Shown here: positions 55,835 through 64,000 of the stretch, piece after piece
Layout: each line of letters begins with the position of its first letter
Position numbering within the stretch: position 1 is the stretch's first letter
Assembly: GCA_003223245.1 (NCBI GenBank)
Contig: QHYI01000109.1
Location: 1-64,000, forward strand
Direction: 5' to 3'
DNA: 64,000 nucleotides
Source: Acidobacteriota bacterium
GTDB taxonomy: Bacteria > Acidobacteriota > Terriglobia > Acidiferrales > UBA7541
Translations under genes and position numbers: made by a program
The notes under the pieces: generated by a model
The model's input: only the letters and a program-made list of their open reading frames with translations
Told to the model about the DNA's origin: nothing
Database searches by the model: none

Positions 55835-56845
55835 ATGAGTGAGAGGTACGGGCTCATGAATCCAACGATCTTGCTTGTGGACGTAGCTTCGGCGGAACGG
55901 GAGAATTGGAAAGTCTTCCTGGAAAGTCAAAGGTACGAAGTTTTCACCGCGGAAAGCGCGGAATGCGCCTGTCAACTTTGCCTACAACTTCAACCGGATC
56001 TGGTGCTCTTGCACGATCATCTTCCGCAGGTTCGCGGCTATGAGCTTTGCAAGCGCCTGAAACAAGATCCTCTCAACCAACTCACGCCCGTTGTCCTTAT
56101 CTCCTCATCCCCAACGGCAACCGAGCTGGAACTGGGACGCGAAGCGGGAGCAGCCGATTTCTGGGGTATGCCGTCTTCGCTGGGGGAAGGGTTGGGCCGC
56201 ATTCAGTCGCTTTTGCGGCTGAAGAACTACATCGACGAACTGGCGAAATCCGTCATTCTCTCGCTCGCGCGCAGCATTGAGGCAAAGCACTCCCTGACGG
56301 ACGGACACTCCGACCGCCTGGCGGACTTTGCCGCACAACTCGGAGAAAGCTTGGGCTTGGCCGCGGAGGATTTGGAGGAATTGCGGCTCGGCTGCCTTCT
56401 TCACGACATTGGGAAAGTGGCCGTACCGGACAGCATTCTTCTCAAACCGGGACGCCTGAACCCGCAGGAAGCCGAGGTGATGCGCCAGCACCCTGTAATT
56501 GGAGAGCAAATCTGCGCTCCGCTTAAATCCCTCCGGCCCATCCTCCGGATCATTCGGCATCACCATGAGCGAATGGACGGCACGGGGTATCCCGACGGTC
56601 TCTACGGATCGGAGATTCCGCAGAAGGCGCGCATTTTGCAAGTCGCAGATGTGTATGACGCACTAACCAATAACCGCCCCTATCGGGAAGCCCTTACCTC
56701 CGAAGAAGCCCTGGAAATCCTTCGCCAGGAAGCGATGCACGGGTGGCTCGACGCTTCGCTGGTTTGGAAGTTTTCGCAAATCTGCCAATCGGCGGATGAC
56801 CTCCCGGTCCGGAGCCGGTCCATGCTGGCCTCCTACTACGCCTAG
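55835..56845 (+). CDS. HD-GYP phosphodiesterase with degenerate receiver domain
   Basis: 336 residues. The N-terminal ~120 residues have a response-regulator fold (TILLVDVASAERENWKVFLE), but the phosphoacceptor Asp is replaced: the usual DxxxP site reads HDHLP, and the acidic pair is VD followed by V. A linker helix leads to the HD-GYP domain: GCLLHDIGKVAVPDSILLKP and HHHERMDGTGYPDGLYGSEI, with QVADVYDALTNNRPYR. Such enzymes hydrolyse cyclic di-GMP. The degenerate receiver suggests control by other means than phosphorylation. A PilZ gene follows at 57010. Confidence 0.92.
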   Translation: MSERYGLMNPTILLVDVASAERENWKVFLESQRYEVFTAESAECACQLCLQLQPDLVLLHDHLPQVRGYELCKRLKQDPLNQLTPVVLISSSPTATELELGREAGAADFWGMPSSLGEGLGRIQSLLRLKNYIDELAKSVILSLARSIEAKHSLTDGHSDRLADFAAQLGESLGLAAEDLEELRLGCLLHDIGKVAVPDSILLKPGRLNPQEAEVMRQHPVIGEQICAPLKSLRPILRIIRHHHERMDGTGYPDGLYGSEIPQKARILQVADVYDALTNNRPYREALTSEEALEILRQEAMHGWLDASLVWKFSQICQSADDLPVRSRSMLASYYA

Positions 56846-57009
56846 CGAAGCTTGGCCTCTGCAAGATTTGCGGCCGGTCCAACAGCAAGCCAAAAGCTTG
56901 TTCAAGCGGGGCGTTATTTTCCTGGCTCTGCCTTTGACGCAACGCACCACGCATTCGGCACCGTGTTCAGAACCCTTCCCAAGGTGGAATCAGGTACAAT
57001 TCGTGCCCT

Positions 57010-57360
57010 ATGGCCAATTCTTCTAGTCCCGTAAACCGCCGCCGCAGCGAGCGGGTGATGCTGCGTATGCGCCTCACCGTGATCGCGGAAGACACCGCGC
57101 GCAAACAGCAGCAGGTCGAGGGCATGACGCAGGTCGTCAATGCCCACGGGGGGCTCATGAGAATACAAATGGAGCTGCATGTAGGGCAACCTATGTTGCT
57201 GGTCAATCCTCAGAACAGGGTGGAACAGAAGTGTCGCGTCGTGCGCATAGAGGATACCCCAGAGGGCGATTTCGCCGTGGCCTTTGAGTTCGATACTCCA
57301 AACCCCAAATTTTGGCCGATCGTTTTCCCACCGGAAGACTGGGTTGCCGTGCCCGTGTGA
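57010..57360 (+). CDS. PilZ-domain protein
   Basis: 116 residues. It has RRRSERVMLRMRLTVIAED, matching the RxxxR c-di-GMP motif, and VVRIEDTPEGDFAVAFEFDT at the other end of the barrel. The second motif (D/N-x-S-x-x-G) is imperfect here: VNAHGGL stands in its place. It may still bind cyclic di-GMP or only have kept the fold. It lies 164 bases after the HD-GYP gene, so both may be part of one c-di-GMP circuit. Confidence 0.82.
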   Translation: MANSSSPVNRRRSERVMLRMRLTVIAEDTARKQQQVEGMTQVVNAHGGLMRIQMELHVGQPMLLVNPQNRVEQKCRVVRIEDTPEGDFAVAFEFDTPNPKFWPIVFPPEDWVAVPV

Positions 57361-57447
57361 AAAAGCGCGGATAGCCCGCTTCCGCGCAACTCCTTTTTAT
57401 TGCCCGTGTTCAATAGAGTGGCAATGGTGTCCGCTTGGAGGACCCTC

Positions 57448-58110
57448 ATGAAGCATTGGAAGATGGGCTTCAGGAAGTCATCTGCGCTCGCAGTTTCAGC
57501 TCTATTCTGTAGCTCCTTAGTGGCAGGTTGCGATGAGTATGTCCAAATCACGCGTGATCCCGACGTACCTATTCACAAGCTGGCCACCTGGGCCTGGCGG
57601 CCGGTAACCGAGCAAGCGAAAGCGCGCGATTTGCACCCGGTCGTCTCTCGCGATGTCATCTCTCGCAACGAAACCGTGCAACGCGACACCAATGCCGACA
57701 ACGAAATGGTCCGCCAGCGCGTGAAAACGGCCATTGCGCAGACGCTGGCCTCCAAGGGGCTCAATCAGATCAGCGATCCTAAGGCCGCTGATTTCCTTGT
57801 GGACTATCATTTCGCGGTCGAGCGGCGCAACGCCACCGTTCCGGTCGCCTACGGTGGTTATCCAGGAGTTGTTTGCGGGCCGTTTGGCTGCTGGGATTCC
57901 TGGGGCTGGGGGCCTGCCGCAGTTGGGTACGAACACATCCGGTTTCGTGAAGGAACGATCGTTTTCGATTTCATCCAGCAGTCCGCGCGTCACCTTGTCT
58001 ATCGCGCGGTCGGCGAAAAACGCCTGCACTACAACACCTTTACGCTCACCCAGAGCGATATCAATGGCCTGGTCCATCACCTGCTCAAAGACTTGAGGAC
58101 CACCAAATAG
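57448..58110 (+). CDS. DUF4136-family lipoprotein
   Basis: 220 residues from ATG 57448, preceded by GGAGG. The signal peptide ends in the lipobox LVAGC. The mature part has FVDYHF-like ADFLVDYHFAVERRNA, TIVFDFIQQSARHLVYRAVG and a Gly/Trp-rich loop (YGGYPGVVCGPFGCWDSWGW). DUF4136 proteins are periplasmic lipoproteins of unknown function common in Acidobacteriota and Bacteroidota. Transcribed alone. Confidence 0.85.
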   Translation: MKHWKMGFRKSSALAVSALFCSSLVAGCDEYVQITRDPDVPIHKLATWAWRPVTEQAKARDLHPVVSRDVISRNETVQRDTNADNEMVRQRVKTAIAQTLASKGLNQISDPKAADFLVDYHFAVERRNATVPVAYGGYPGVVCGPFGCWDSWGWGPAAVGYEHIRFREGTIVFDFIQQSARHLVYRAVGEKRLHYNTFTLTQSDINGLVHHLLKDLRTTK

Positions 58111-58243
58111 GCTACGCAAGCGCCTGAAATTTCCGGCGTCATAAACTTCACAAAATCTGAAGCGCCCGCTGGGACTGCCCAATCGGCTTGCTTCGCTTCG
58201 AGTGTCTTCGATTTCCCATGAGCAACTTGCTTTTCCTCTGGAT

Positions 58244-58726
58244 ATGATGTCGTTAGCCATGCAGCTGCCCGCAGCCATCGTCAACAAGCTGCGCTGCTGG
58301 TCTTTCTACTTTTGGGGCTGTTATCGCGGCACGCTGGAATACATTGCGGAGGATTCGAGCGAGGTGCGGCTGGAGCTGCCGCTTTCCCGGCGCACGCGCA
58401 ATTATGAAGGCACGATTTTTGGCGGCAGCATCTATTCCGCGATCGATCCCTTCTGCATGCTCATGCTGATGCACCGTCTGGGACCGGACTTCATCGTGTG
58501 GGACAAAGCCGCAAAAATCGAATTCCTGAAACCCGGCCGGGAAACACTGCACGCGCGGTTCGTGATTGACGACGCGGAGTTGGCGTCCATCCGTGCCGCC
58601 CTGGACACACAGCGTTCGGTTGACCGCAGCGATGTCGTGGAATTGACAGATGGTAAAGGAACGGTGTGCGCCCGCGTGGAAAAAATCATCTACATCCGCC
58701 GCGAGTCGACGTCAACAAGAAGCTAG
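58244..58726 (+). CDS. Hotdog-fold protein, DUF4442
   Basis: 160 residues from ATG 58244 (58202 is another candidate). It has YEGTIFGGSIYSAIDPFCML, the HGG-like hotdog signature, and IVWDKAAKIEFLKPGRETLH. DUF4442 proteins are related to acyl-CoA thioesterases of the YiiD type. Its stop overlaps the stop of the convergent PQQ-propeller gene by two bases (58723-58726). Start not certain. Confidence 0.8.
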   Translation: MMSLAMQLPAAIVNKLRCWSFYFWGCYRGTLEYIAEDSSEVRLELPLSRRTRNYEGTIFGGSIYSAIDPFCMLMLMHRLGPDFIVWDKAAKIEFLKPGRETLHARFVIDDAELASIRAALDTQRSVDRSDVVELTDGKGTVCARVEKIIYIRRESTSTRS

Positions 58727-60342
58727 TGCAGTAGGCCAAACACCGCGACGCTGGTTTTCGTGCCGATATACGCCCTTCCGTTCGCGACCATCGGCGTGAT
58801 GAAATGCCCTCCGACTGGGGAAAAGTGATCGCGGTTCCCGGCAGCTTGATTCGAGTCGTAAAGTTCCTTGGTAAGGTCCGTGGCGTCGTAAGCGAATAGA
58901 ACGCCCGCTCCCCAATCGAGCGCCCAGATGATGCCCTGCGCCGTGCCATTCGCCGAGACGCTAGGCACAGCCCCGTTGCTGCCAAATCGATGGGCACTCT
59001 GCGAAGAAGGCGAGGTCGCCAAAAGCGCCTGGGAAATCGGAAAGGCCTTTAACGTGTTGTTTGTCGGACAAACATAAACTGTATTGTTGAAGAAGACCGG
59101 CGACGATTGATTTTCGCCTGAACTCAAGCTGAATTGCTGATAGACGCTGTTCCTGGTGGAATTAAACTGTCCGAGGTTGTCCCGGTTTAAGACGTAGAGA
59201 TTGCCATCTTTCCCGGCACCTACTGCGAGGTGACGAGTTACTCCGTTCGCGTCGACCACATCGGGGAGGAGAAGCGGCCCAGCCGAACCGAAATCCTCGT
59301 CCGCAGAATCCTCGGCATTGGTGTTGAATGGCGTGAAATAGTCGCCGACCGTGAGGCCGCTTGCTGTCGAAAGACGAACGAACGAGTTTCCATAGCTGCT
59401 GTTCGTCCCCGGTGTATCCCCAAAGCCGTTGCCGGTGATTACGTATACATCTCCGGAGGCGCCTGCTGCCGCTCCGCCTCCTCCCATCCACATGCCTCCC
59501 CCGGAATTGTTCGGCACCAGGTCAATTGCCGCGGTTTGTTTCAGCGTACCGGCATCATACGCAATCACCCACGCGGAATAGGCTCCACAATCGCCATTCA
59601 ACCCCGACCACGCGGTATAAATAACGTTACCGCTCTGCAGCAGCGCGGCCCGTTCATGGTGAACATTGGGAAGGAAAGTGACGACCCCGCCACTGCTGTT
59701 CCCGCCCGTACCCGGGTAGGTTGCGGTGATGGTTGTGGGTCCGCCGAACAGCTCATTACCATTGGTCAGGTCGAGCGCGTGCAACCGATGGATGATATTT
59801 CCAGCGGAGTTTTGAGACAGGGCTTCGACATAAATGGCATTACGGCTGCGGCCAATAACCGGCGTAGCCGTAATTCCGTTTGGACTGATATTTCCGCACG
59901 GCAAGTTCGTCGCTGGAGATTCCCCGGCGGCGAGAACGGACGTTTTCCAAAGGATTGTGGCCGAGTTGCCGCTGACGCTTTGCGCGTCCACCGCATAAAC
60001 GGTGTCGTTTTCGGTAGCCACATACAAAACGTCCTTGGTTCCTTTTCCCGGGATGGCAAGCTGGCTCAGAAAGAGCGCCTGACCATCAATCTGGCCATCC
60101 ACCGCCAGCTCACCCACCTTTCCAAACGTGGAAGAGTTCACGTTTGCAGGCGTCAGCGTGACTTCATTCAGATTCTGCCCCGTGCGCTGATTGTCATAGT
60201 GATAGGTGACGACATCGGTGGTCGAGGGCGGCGCCGGTGCCGGCGGGTTTCCGTTGAGGACAGGACTCGACGAACCGCAACCTACAAAGACAGTGGACGC
60301 GAAAACCGGCGCAACAAAGATGAGAAAGTTAAATCGCGGCAT
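58723..60342 (-). CDS. Secreted PQQ-like beta-propeller lipoprotein
   Basis: 539 residues. The signal ends in VFVGCGSS, a lipobox. It has repeated propeller motifs with Trp/Gly (YVATENDTVYAVDAQSVSG, GNVIYTAWSGLNGDCGAYSA, YVLNRDNLGQFNSTRNSVYQ, IIWALDWGAGVLFAYDATDL). Outer-membrane or periplasmic; such proteins may serve as dehydrogenase-like or scaffold proteins. The N-terminus is Pro/Ser-rich. No cofactor ligand set is clear. It runs convergent to the DUF4442 gene with overlapping stops. Confidence 0.85.
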   Translation of the reverse strand: MPRFNFLIFVAPVFASTVFVGCGSSSPVLNGNPPAPAPPSTTDVVTYHYDNQRTGQNLNEVTLTPANVNSSTFGKVGELAVDGQIDGQALFLSQLAIPGKGTKDVLYVATENDTVYAVDAQSVSGNSATILWKTSVLAAGESPATNLPCGNISPNGITATPVIGRSRNAIYVEALSQNSAGNIIHRLHALDLTNGNELFGGPTTITATYPGTGGNSSGGVVTFLPNVHHERAALLQSGNVIYTAWSGLNGDCGAYSAWVIAYDAGTLKQTAAIDLVPNNSGGGMWMGGGGAAAGASGDVYVITGNGFGDTPGTNSSYGNSFVRLSTASGLTVGDYFTPFNTNAEDSADEDFGSAGPLLLPDVVDANGVTRHLAVGAGKDGNLYVLNRDNLGQFNSTRNSVYQQFSLSSGENQSSPVFFNNTVYVCPTNNTLKAFPISQALLATSPSSQSAHRFGSNGAVPSVSANGTAQGIIWALDWGAGVLFAYDATDLTKELYDSNQAAGNRDHFSPVGGHFITPMVANGRAYIGTKTSVAVFGLLH

Positions 60343-60578
60343 ACCGGTGCCTTGCAGTCAAGTTTACCGGCTGGGGGAGACGCACGCTAGAGACGACGTA
60401 AGGAGGTTGTTGCATTACACGAAGATTGCAGCAACTTTCGAAAATTTTTCTTTACGGCATTGGGAGACGGGAAACACTCGAATACCTGCCGCTTCAGCAG
60501 TACGGGAACAATTCCTCCGAAGCAACGCAGCCAGCTCCTTGCTTCCCCGCCGGTTTCCCTTCTATCCTCATTGTCCCG

Positions 60579-61361
60579 ATGCTGCTGAAAAATCAAGTGG
60601 CGCTTGTCACCGGTTCGGGCCGAGGCATCGGCCGAGCCGTCGCTCATTTATTCGCCAAGGAAGGTGCCGCGGTGTTCCTCGCGGCGCGCACTGAAAAAGA
60701 ACTCGCCGCGGTGGCCAAGGAAATAGCGGAGAGCGGCGGCCGGGCTGAATATGCAACCGCGGATCTAACGCAAGAACCGGCGTGCACGCACATCGTTGCT
60801 GCGGCGCGCGAAAAATTCGGCAAGGTCGACATCCTGGTGAACAATGGGGGGCACTACGGGCCGGTCGTTCCCGTGGAAGAGTATCCGCTCGCGGAATTCG
60901 ACAAAGTGATCGCCGTGCATCTGCGCGCGGCATTTTTGCTGTCAAAGCTGGTGCTGCCGGAAATGTACGCGCGCGGTTCGGGCATAATTCTGAATATTTC
61001 CAGTCTCTCCGCCAAGGCGGCGTATTTGTGGGGTTCGGCGTATGCCGCTGCCAAAGCCGGAATGCTCGGCCTGACCCGTTCGACGGCGGCGGAAGCGGCC
61101 CAGAAAGGCGTGCGCGTAAACGCCATTTGTCCGGGGCCGGTCACGGGAACGCGCATGTCGAAAGAATTGGGCGCGGACTTGGCCAAGCGTCTGGGCATCA
61201 GTGCCGAAGAACAATTGAAAGGCTTTTTGAGCAGTGTGCTGCAAGGCCGCGCGCAAACCGCAGAGGAAATCGCGCGCGCCGCGCTCTTCCTGTGCTCGGA
61301 ACAGTCTAGCGCCATCACTGGGCAATCCATCAATGTGGACGGCGGTGTCGCGTTTTACTAA
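60579..61361 (+). CDS. Short-chain dehydrogenase/reductase
   Basis: 260 residues from ATG 60579. It has VALVTGSGRGIGRAVAHLFA (TGxxxGxG), ILVNNGGHYGPVVPV (NNGG), ILNISSLSAKAAYLWGSAYA with the catalytic Ser, and YAAAKAGMLGLTRSTAAEAA with Tyr and Lys (YxxxK). Classical SDR; 3-oxoacyl-ACP reductase (FabG)-like is possible, but the substrate is not set by sequence. Transcribed alone. Confidence 0.93.
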   Translation: MLLKNQVALVTGSGRGIGRAVAHLFAKEGAAVFLAARTEKELAAVAKEIAESGGRAEYATADLTQEPACTHIVAAAREKFGKVDILVNNGGHYGPVVPVEEYPLAEFDKVIAVHLRAAFLLSKLVLPEMYARGSGIILNISSLSAKAAYLWGSAYAAAKAGMLGLTRSTAAEAAQKGVRVNAICPGPVTGTRMSKELGADLAKRLGISAEEQLKGFLSSVLQGRAQTAEEIARAALFLCSEQSSAITGQSINVDGGVAFY

Positions 61362-61446
61362 TTTCCTTCAGCAATAGTGTCGCGCGCCAAATGGATTCTG
61401 CTCCTCCGTTTTTGGCTATTTTGCGTAAATTTTGCGTAGCTTTGCC

Positions 61447-61475
61447 TTGACTTCAACGTGAAGCCGGTCTACACT
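61447..61475 (+). promoter_or_regulatory. Candidate promoter of the TraR/DksA gene
   Basis: TTGACT (61447-61452) and TACACT (61470-61475) with a 17-base spacer, ~50 bases before the TraR/DksA start codon. Confidence 0.6.
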
Positions 61476-61524
61476 GTGGAGTTTTTAGGTGGCCCCAAGT
61501 AGTATGCAGAGGGGCGGGACTTCC

Positions 61525-61878
61525 ATGGACAAGAAACGACTCGATTATTACAAGAAGAAATTGCTGGCACGGCGCGAGGAATTGATGAAAACCATCGCCC
61601 GCACCCAGGAAGAAGGAAGAACGGCGGACGAAGACCCCACCGTGGACCTGGCAGACAAAGCGGCCAACTCCTATACCAAGGAGTTTCTCTTCGGCATGAC
61701 CAATGCCGACCGCTCGCTTCTGAATATGATTGACGCCGCGCTCAAGCGCATTCAGGAAGACGAATACGGCGTCTGCGCCAACTGCCAGGAGGAGATGCAG
61801 CAAAAGCGGCTGGAAGCCGTGCCTTGGGCCAAGCACTGCATTGCGTGCCAGGAAAAAATGGAGCAGGGCCTGTTGTAG
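61525..61878 (+). CDS. TraR/DksA C4 zinc-finger protein
   Basis: 117 residues from ATG 61525. It begins DYYKKKLLARREELMKTIAR, has DPTVDLADKAANSYTKEFLF, and a C4 zinc finger in YGVCANCQEEM and HCIACQEK. It belongs to DksA-like transcription regulators that bind RNA polymerase in the secondary channel; whether it answers ppGpp is not known. A comF remnant lies just downstream, as in genomes where both are neighbours. Longer starts at 61489 and 61504 are less likely. Confidence 0.9.
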   Translation: MDKKRLDYYKKKLLARREELMKTIARTQEEGRTADEDPTVDLADKAANSYTKEFLFGMTNADRSLLNMIDAALKRIQEDEYGVCANCQEEMQQKRLEAVPWAKHCIACQEKMEQGLL

Positions 61879-61953
61879 GGGGCCCCTTCGGGGAAATTGC
61901 CTTTAGTGCCGAAAAAAGCCTATCCGGCACTATCGAGTAATTCTCGCTTTAAT

Positions 61954-62229
61954 ATGTTCACTGCGGATGTTGTCGTGTCGGCTCCGCTGCACCGCCAGCG
62001 CGAACGCGTGCCCGGCCCGACAAGCGTATTCTCAGCCTCGCAGAACGCTGGGAATCGGTGCGTGGCGCGCTTGGCCACACGTCCGGGCAGCCAAGTTGAC
62101 AATCGTCGCGTTCTACTGGGCGCTGATGTATTGACGACTGGAGTCACGGTGGATGCCTGCACGCGAGCTTTGTGGGAAGCGGGTGCCGAGTCGGTAGTAG
62201 GATTGCGGCCCGGGTGGTCCGGCCGGTAA
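61954..62229 (+). pseudogene. comF: comF remnant (phosphoribosyltransferase/competence protein)
   Basis: The first part reads ADVVVSAPLHRQRERVPGP, like the PLHRxRxRxRGFNQ block of ComF, then the frame is lost. A second frame gives LSLAERWESVRGAL, and a third gives ATRPGSQVDNRRVLLGADVL and TTGVTVDACTRALWEAGAES, the PRPP-loop region of ComF. Parts between these blocks are missing. There is no way to make a full protein, so it is a decayed gene with at least one deletion and two frameshifts. Confidence 0.7.
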
Positions 62230-62280
62230 GAAATCCACTCCCAAGCCCTGTAGAATGGTAGAATAGTCTAGGCAAGCTCA

Positions 62281-62925
62281 ATGGGACCAAACCGGCACAT
62301 GGCGGCCGATTCCCGAGGGGCTCATTCCCCCCAAGCGGAGAGCGTGGCTGCGCCCGATTCCGATGCTCCCGCTGGTAGTAGAATCCACAACTCGATTTCC
62401 CGCCGCGCATCCTTGATGCAGGAACCGGTGCTCGTCTTGAATGCGACTTACGAGCCGATCAATGTCACCGCGGTGCGCCGAGCGATGGTATTGATGCTGA
62501 AGGGGGTAGCCCAGGCGGAAGAGCTGCATAGCGCCGAGGTGCACTCCGCCACGCATGCTCACCAAGTCCCATCCGTGATTCGCCTGCTGGCATACCGGCA
62601 CATTCCCCAACAGAGCCGCGCGCTTTCCCGGAAGAATATTCTGCTGCGTGACCGGAACACCTGCCAGTTCTGCGAGCGTGTGTTTCCGAGTTCCGAGCTG
62701 ACGCTGGACCATGTGTTGCCCCGGTCCCGCGGAGGGCGTTCTTCTTGGGAAAATCTCGTGGCCTGCTGCTACCGCTGCAATAACGCCAAGGGGGATCGCA
62801 CCCCGGAAGAAGCGGGGCTAAAGCTGGCTCGCAAGCCTCGGCCCTTTACACTCCACACCTCCCGGCAACTGATGCGGCTGATTGGCCACCGTGATGACCG
62901 CTGGCGTAAGTACTTGTTTTATTGA
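62281..62925 (+). CDS. HNH endonuclease
   Basis: 214 residues (a shorter start at 62416 begins [20 protein letters not shown] and is a good alternative). The HNH domain has [20 protein letters not shown] and [20 protein letters not shown] with paired Cys that bind zinc, and His/Asn of the active site. It belongs to a family of HNH proteins widely spread as single genes; target unknown. A strong terminator lies downstream at 63035. Confidence 0.85.
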   Translation: MGPNRHMAADSRGAHSPQAESVAAPDSDAPAGSRIHNSISRRASLMQEPVLVLNATYEPINVTAVRRAMVLMLKGVAQAEELHSAEVHSATHAHQVPSVIRLLAYRHIPQQSRALSRKNILLRDRNTCQFCERVFPSSELTLDHVLPRSRGGRSSWENLVACCYRCNNAKGDRTPEEAGLKLARKPRPFTLHTSRQLMRLIGHRDDRWRKYLFY

Positions 62926-63034
62926 GATTTTGCCTTACTAAATCGATTTTGCCAAAATTTTTTTCTAGCCAAGGAAACCTTTTTGGCTCGCACACATCTA
63001 ATATTACAAAACCACTTCGAGGACACACCCCGGG

Positions 63035-63063
63035 AAGCGGTTAGGGCTTGCCCCTAACCGCTT
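63035..63063 (+). terminator. Rho-independent terminator after the HNH gene
   Basis: AAGCGGTTAGGG and CCCTAACCGCTT form a perfect 12-base stem with a 5-base loop. Followed by CTCTCCTTTT. It ends about 110 bases after the HNH stop. Confidence 0.8.
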
Positions 63064-63342
63064 CTCTCCTTTTACGGATGAATTTCCTCACAAAATCTGT
63101 AAAGGCTCAGCTGTCCGCATCGGGAAAACCCCCTAACGCCGCTTTCTTCGCTGGGAAATTCAGGGAATACCTGATAGAGGCTAGATAATCTTCAGCACTT
63201 CCTGCACCTTCGCTACCTTACCTTACATCTGGCCGCCTTTTCTCACCACCGAAACGTACCTTTTCGCCATTTCTCCAATTCCCGAGCTGTCCCGATACCT
63301 CGAGCGGGCCAAGTTCAGCAGGATGTGCTTATCCCCTTTTTT

Positions 63343-64000
63343 CTAGCGCTGTGTAATGGCGTCTCGAAAAATGCTCCAATCTCGAAGGATGTCACGTGTC
63401 GAATGGGCAGCGCAGCGGGCTATTGCCGCATGACCACGCGCGGCGACGATGGATTCGAGCGCGGGCTTGGCCCGCTGCAAAAGGGCTTCCGATTCGCGCG
63501 CAGGGACGAGCCAGGTATCCACATTGCCGGCGCGCCGCGGATCGATTTTTTCGAGAATGTCAAGCAGCGAATTGTGCTCATACAACTCCACTGCGAGGTG
63601 TGAGTCAAGCGCTCCAACGCGGTGCGCCACGGTTCGTGACGTATCCTTGGGAACAACCAATCGAAGTCCTGTGATTGCTCCGTCAGCGCTCGAACGGCGG
63701 GCGTGTGCCAGCCAGAGCAGCGCAAAGGTGAGGCAGTTGTCGATGGTGTCTGAGGATTCCACTCGCGCGCGCAGTTTCCGGAAAGAGAGTGCTCCAGGTC
63801 CGCGGAAGCAGGTAGGGATTCGACATTTTCGTCCGGGAACTGTTCGGCAAGGAGCTGGCTCCAGCCGCGCGCGGAATTCTTCACACGACAGCTGGCGGGC
63901 GTCACGTTCAAATTCCCGGCGCACAAATTCCAGCCGGTCCGGCTTGGCACGGTCGAAACGTTCGACAGCCAGGACCATTCGTTCCTGGGAATGATCCGTG
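63343..64000 (-). pseudogene. Conserved acidobacterial gene with two frameshifts, 5' partial
   Basis: One frame gives EFERDARQLSCEEFRARLE, then another QLLAEQFPDENVESLPASAD, then the first again from SSDTIDNCLTFALLWLAHAR to GLRLVVPKDTSRTVAHRVGA, and ends at 63343. Together they match a conserved acidobacterial protein of unknown role that I recall with this order of motifs; each frameshift can be undone by one or two bases. The frame stays open to the window end, so the start may be outside, though ATG 63978 is possible. Function unknown. Confidence 0.6.

Overview
The window looks like the chromosome of an Acidobacteriota bacterium, most likely an uncultured or metagenome-derived soil member. 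I infer this from the gene mix: a GH27 and a GH3 glycosidase, an S9 peptidase, two sigma/anti-sigma pairs, Ig-like-fused and PQQ-propeller secreted proteins, DUF4136 and zinc-ribbon proteins, and several conserved proteins of unknown role. No rRNA, tRNA, CRISPR array or replication origin was found. Many genes are intact housekeeping genes (recA, groES, rnhB, rplS, trmD, rimM, rpsP, murJ, ispH), while at least six loci are clearly broken.

Layout. 1-7.7 kb: the end of a secreted Ig-phosphoesterase, an IS1634 transposase fragment, a penicillin-binding transpeptidase, recA, a 3-hydroxyacyl-CoA dehydrogenase, a beta-barrel protein and a conserved unknown. 7.9-13.4 kb: the groESL locus. A CIRCE operator and a sigma70-type promoter precede groES and groEL, but groEL is cut in two by a 2.6 kb element coding for a large serine recombinase and two small proteins. 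The missing 51 codons of groEL lie on the far side of the element, next to a decayed cysteine-repeat gene. 13.5-21 kb: a yheT-glycosyltransferase-debranching enzyme operon, HtrA, Hsp20 and a zinc-ribbon protein. 21.4-29.7 kb: two sigma/anti-sigma pairs, a Tat phosphoesterase-cupredoxin-DUF420 operon, VOC and DinB proteins. 29.9-36.3 kb: thiE with an in-frame repeat insertion, a large TPR protein, a GH27 alpha-galactosidase and a frameshifted phosphoesterase. 36.4-44.1 kb: the rpsP-khpA-rimM-trmD-rplS-rnhB translation cluster, broken up by an ATP-grasp/luciferase-like pair and by a divergent S9 peptidase. 44.4-51.2 kb: a GH3 glucosidase and secreted proteins, including an intact six-repeat cysteine protein related to the decayed one beside groEL. 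51.7-64 kb: murJ, a broken arginase, ispH, an HD-GYP/PilZ pair, a lipoprotein, a PQQ-propeller protein, an SDR, a TraR/DksA zinc-finger protein, a comF remnant, an HNH nuclease and a frameshifted conserved gene running off the end.

The main result is the groEL interruption. Joining the two flanks at a GT dinucleotide restores a 543-residue GroEL without a gap, which defines the element ends at base level. It is a small integrative element using a serine recombinase to target a conserved chaperone codon block. The strategy recalls mycobacteriophage Bxb1, which integrates in groEL1 at a different place. Secondary points are a palindromic repeat that seems to have inserted in frame into thiE, the paired cysteine-repeat genes, a degenerate receiver on the HD-GYP protein and the clustering of pseudogenes.
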